In this document: positions 63,873-64,000 of the stretch, piece after piece
How the letters are laid out: each line of letters opens with the position of its first letter
Numbering within the stretch: the stretch's first letter is position 1
From: Burkholderia pyrrocinia
Lineage (GTDB): Bacteria; Pseudomonadota; Gammaproteobacteria; Burkholderiales; Burkholderiaceae
Length of the DNA stretch: 64,000 nt
Reading direction: 5' to 3'
NCBI RefSeq assembly: GCF_003330765.1
Contig: NZ_CP024902.1
Location: 1,922,001 to 1,986,000, forward strand
Notes under the pieces: model-generated
Seen by the model: the letters and a program-made list of their open reading frames with translations, nothing else
Told to the model about the DNA's origin: nothing
Databases searched by the model: none
Translations under genes and position numbers: made by a program

Positions 63873-63949
63873 CCTTCCGTCGCCCGGCGAACGCGCGTGC
63901 GAAGCAGCCTGCGCCCGCGTCGCCGGACCAACCGCAACCGGATGATTAA
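63869..63949 (+). CDS. 26-codon coupling ORF between emrA- and emrB-like genes
   Basis: The ATG at 63869 overlaps the adaptor stop (ATGA). The ORF encodes 26 Pro/Arg/Ala-rich residues ending QPDD and stops one base before the next ATG (63951). That ATG has no good Shine-Dalgarno of its own, so reading this ORF may deliver ribosomes to the exporter start. The peptide sequence looks non-conserved. Confidence 0.35.
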   Translation: MTFRRPANARAKQPAPASPDQPQPDD

Positions 63950-63950
63950 C

Positions 63951-64000
63951 ATGACCGCCAACCAATCGAATCCTCCCCCGCTGACGGGGATGACACTCGC
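63951..64000 (+). CDS. Start of probable EmrB-type (DHA2) MFS exporter, cut by window end
   Basis: Only 16 codons are present (MTANQSNPPPLTGMTL). The position one base after the coupling ORF and directly downstream of the adaptor, with a NodT duct in the same operon, makes a 14-segment DHA2 exporter by far the most likely product. The assignment is from context, as no membrane segment is visible yet. Confidence 0.6.
   Translation, partial: MTANQSNPPPLTGMTL

Overview
The window looks like a chromosomal segment of a high-GC betaproteobacterium, most probably a Burkholderia of the cepacia complex. The basis is very GC-rich third codon positions, three DUF4148 secreted proteins, an OmpC/F-like porin ending in Phe, many LysR/MarR/IclR regulators beside small catabolic operons, and an RND-type outer-membrane lipoprotein/EmrA/EmrB set. 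The genus call is made from recognised protein families, not from a database match. No rRNA, tRNA, CRISPR array, transposase, integrase or phage gene was seen.

Layout. 1-3.5 kb: end of cobN, then a magnesium-chelatase-like gene in which an A7 slippery site, a 6-nt spacer and a strong hairpin predict -1 frameshifting, giving a short ChlI-like and a long ChlD-like product from one gene. 3.6-5.7 kb: small housekeeping genes (YaiI, DUF1993, Nudix, a small secreted protein). 5.8-10.6 kb: CoA-transferase, CitMHS transporter, acyl-CoA dehydrogenase and IclR regulator, with a promoter/operator palindrome in front and a C9 run that breaks the CoA-transferase frame. 10.6-14.6 kb: heptamer tandem repeat, secreted GH18 chitinase, LysR/MFS pair. 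14.6-23.3 kb: cobalamin cluster, cobG-cobH-cobI-cbiG/cobJ on minus under a B12 riboswitch, and cobL-cbiD-cobK-cobM on plus. 23.3-30.5 kb: gene remnant, CynX-type transporter with MarR regulator, glutathione transferase, porin, 900-residue MalT-like LuxR regulator. 30.7-36.1 kb: Usp/hemerythrin-like fusion, quinone reductase, TauD-type dioxygenase, an internally deleted DUF849 gene, MFS transporter, RBBP9-like hydrolase. 36.4-40.5 kb: four-gene ABC importer. 40.7-42.2 kb: small exported or membrane proteins. 42.3-49.9 kb: 2-hydroxyacid dehydrogenase, CoA-transferase, HMG-CoA-lyase-like enzyme, VOC protein, hydrolase, LysR and MFS, with three copies of one inverted repeat marking a probable local regulon. 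50.2-53.6 kb: two uncharacterised secreted proteins, nitronate monooxygenase, GFA-family protein. 53.7-57.1 kb: ohrR, GNAT, duplicated DUF4148 genes, ohr, RidA-like gene. 57.4-64 kb: two LysR genes, an SDR lacking the catalytic Tyr, and a MarR-NodT-EmrA-EmrB multidrug efflux operon running off the window.

How the genes work together. The two cobalamin blocks and cobN would supply corrin-ring synthesis, mixing genes usually labelled aerobic (cobG, cobN, cobL, cobK) and anaerobic (cbiD, cbiG). Two separate CoA-transferase modules look like small-acid catabolic units, each with its own transporter and regulator. Several polycistronic units are joined by 1-4 nt stop/start overlaps, and two contain very short ORFs bridging consecutive genes.
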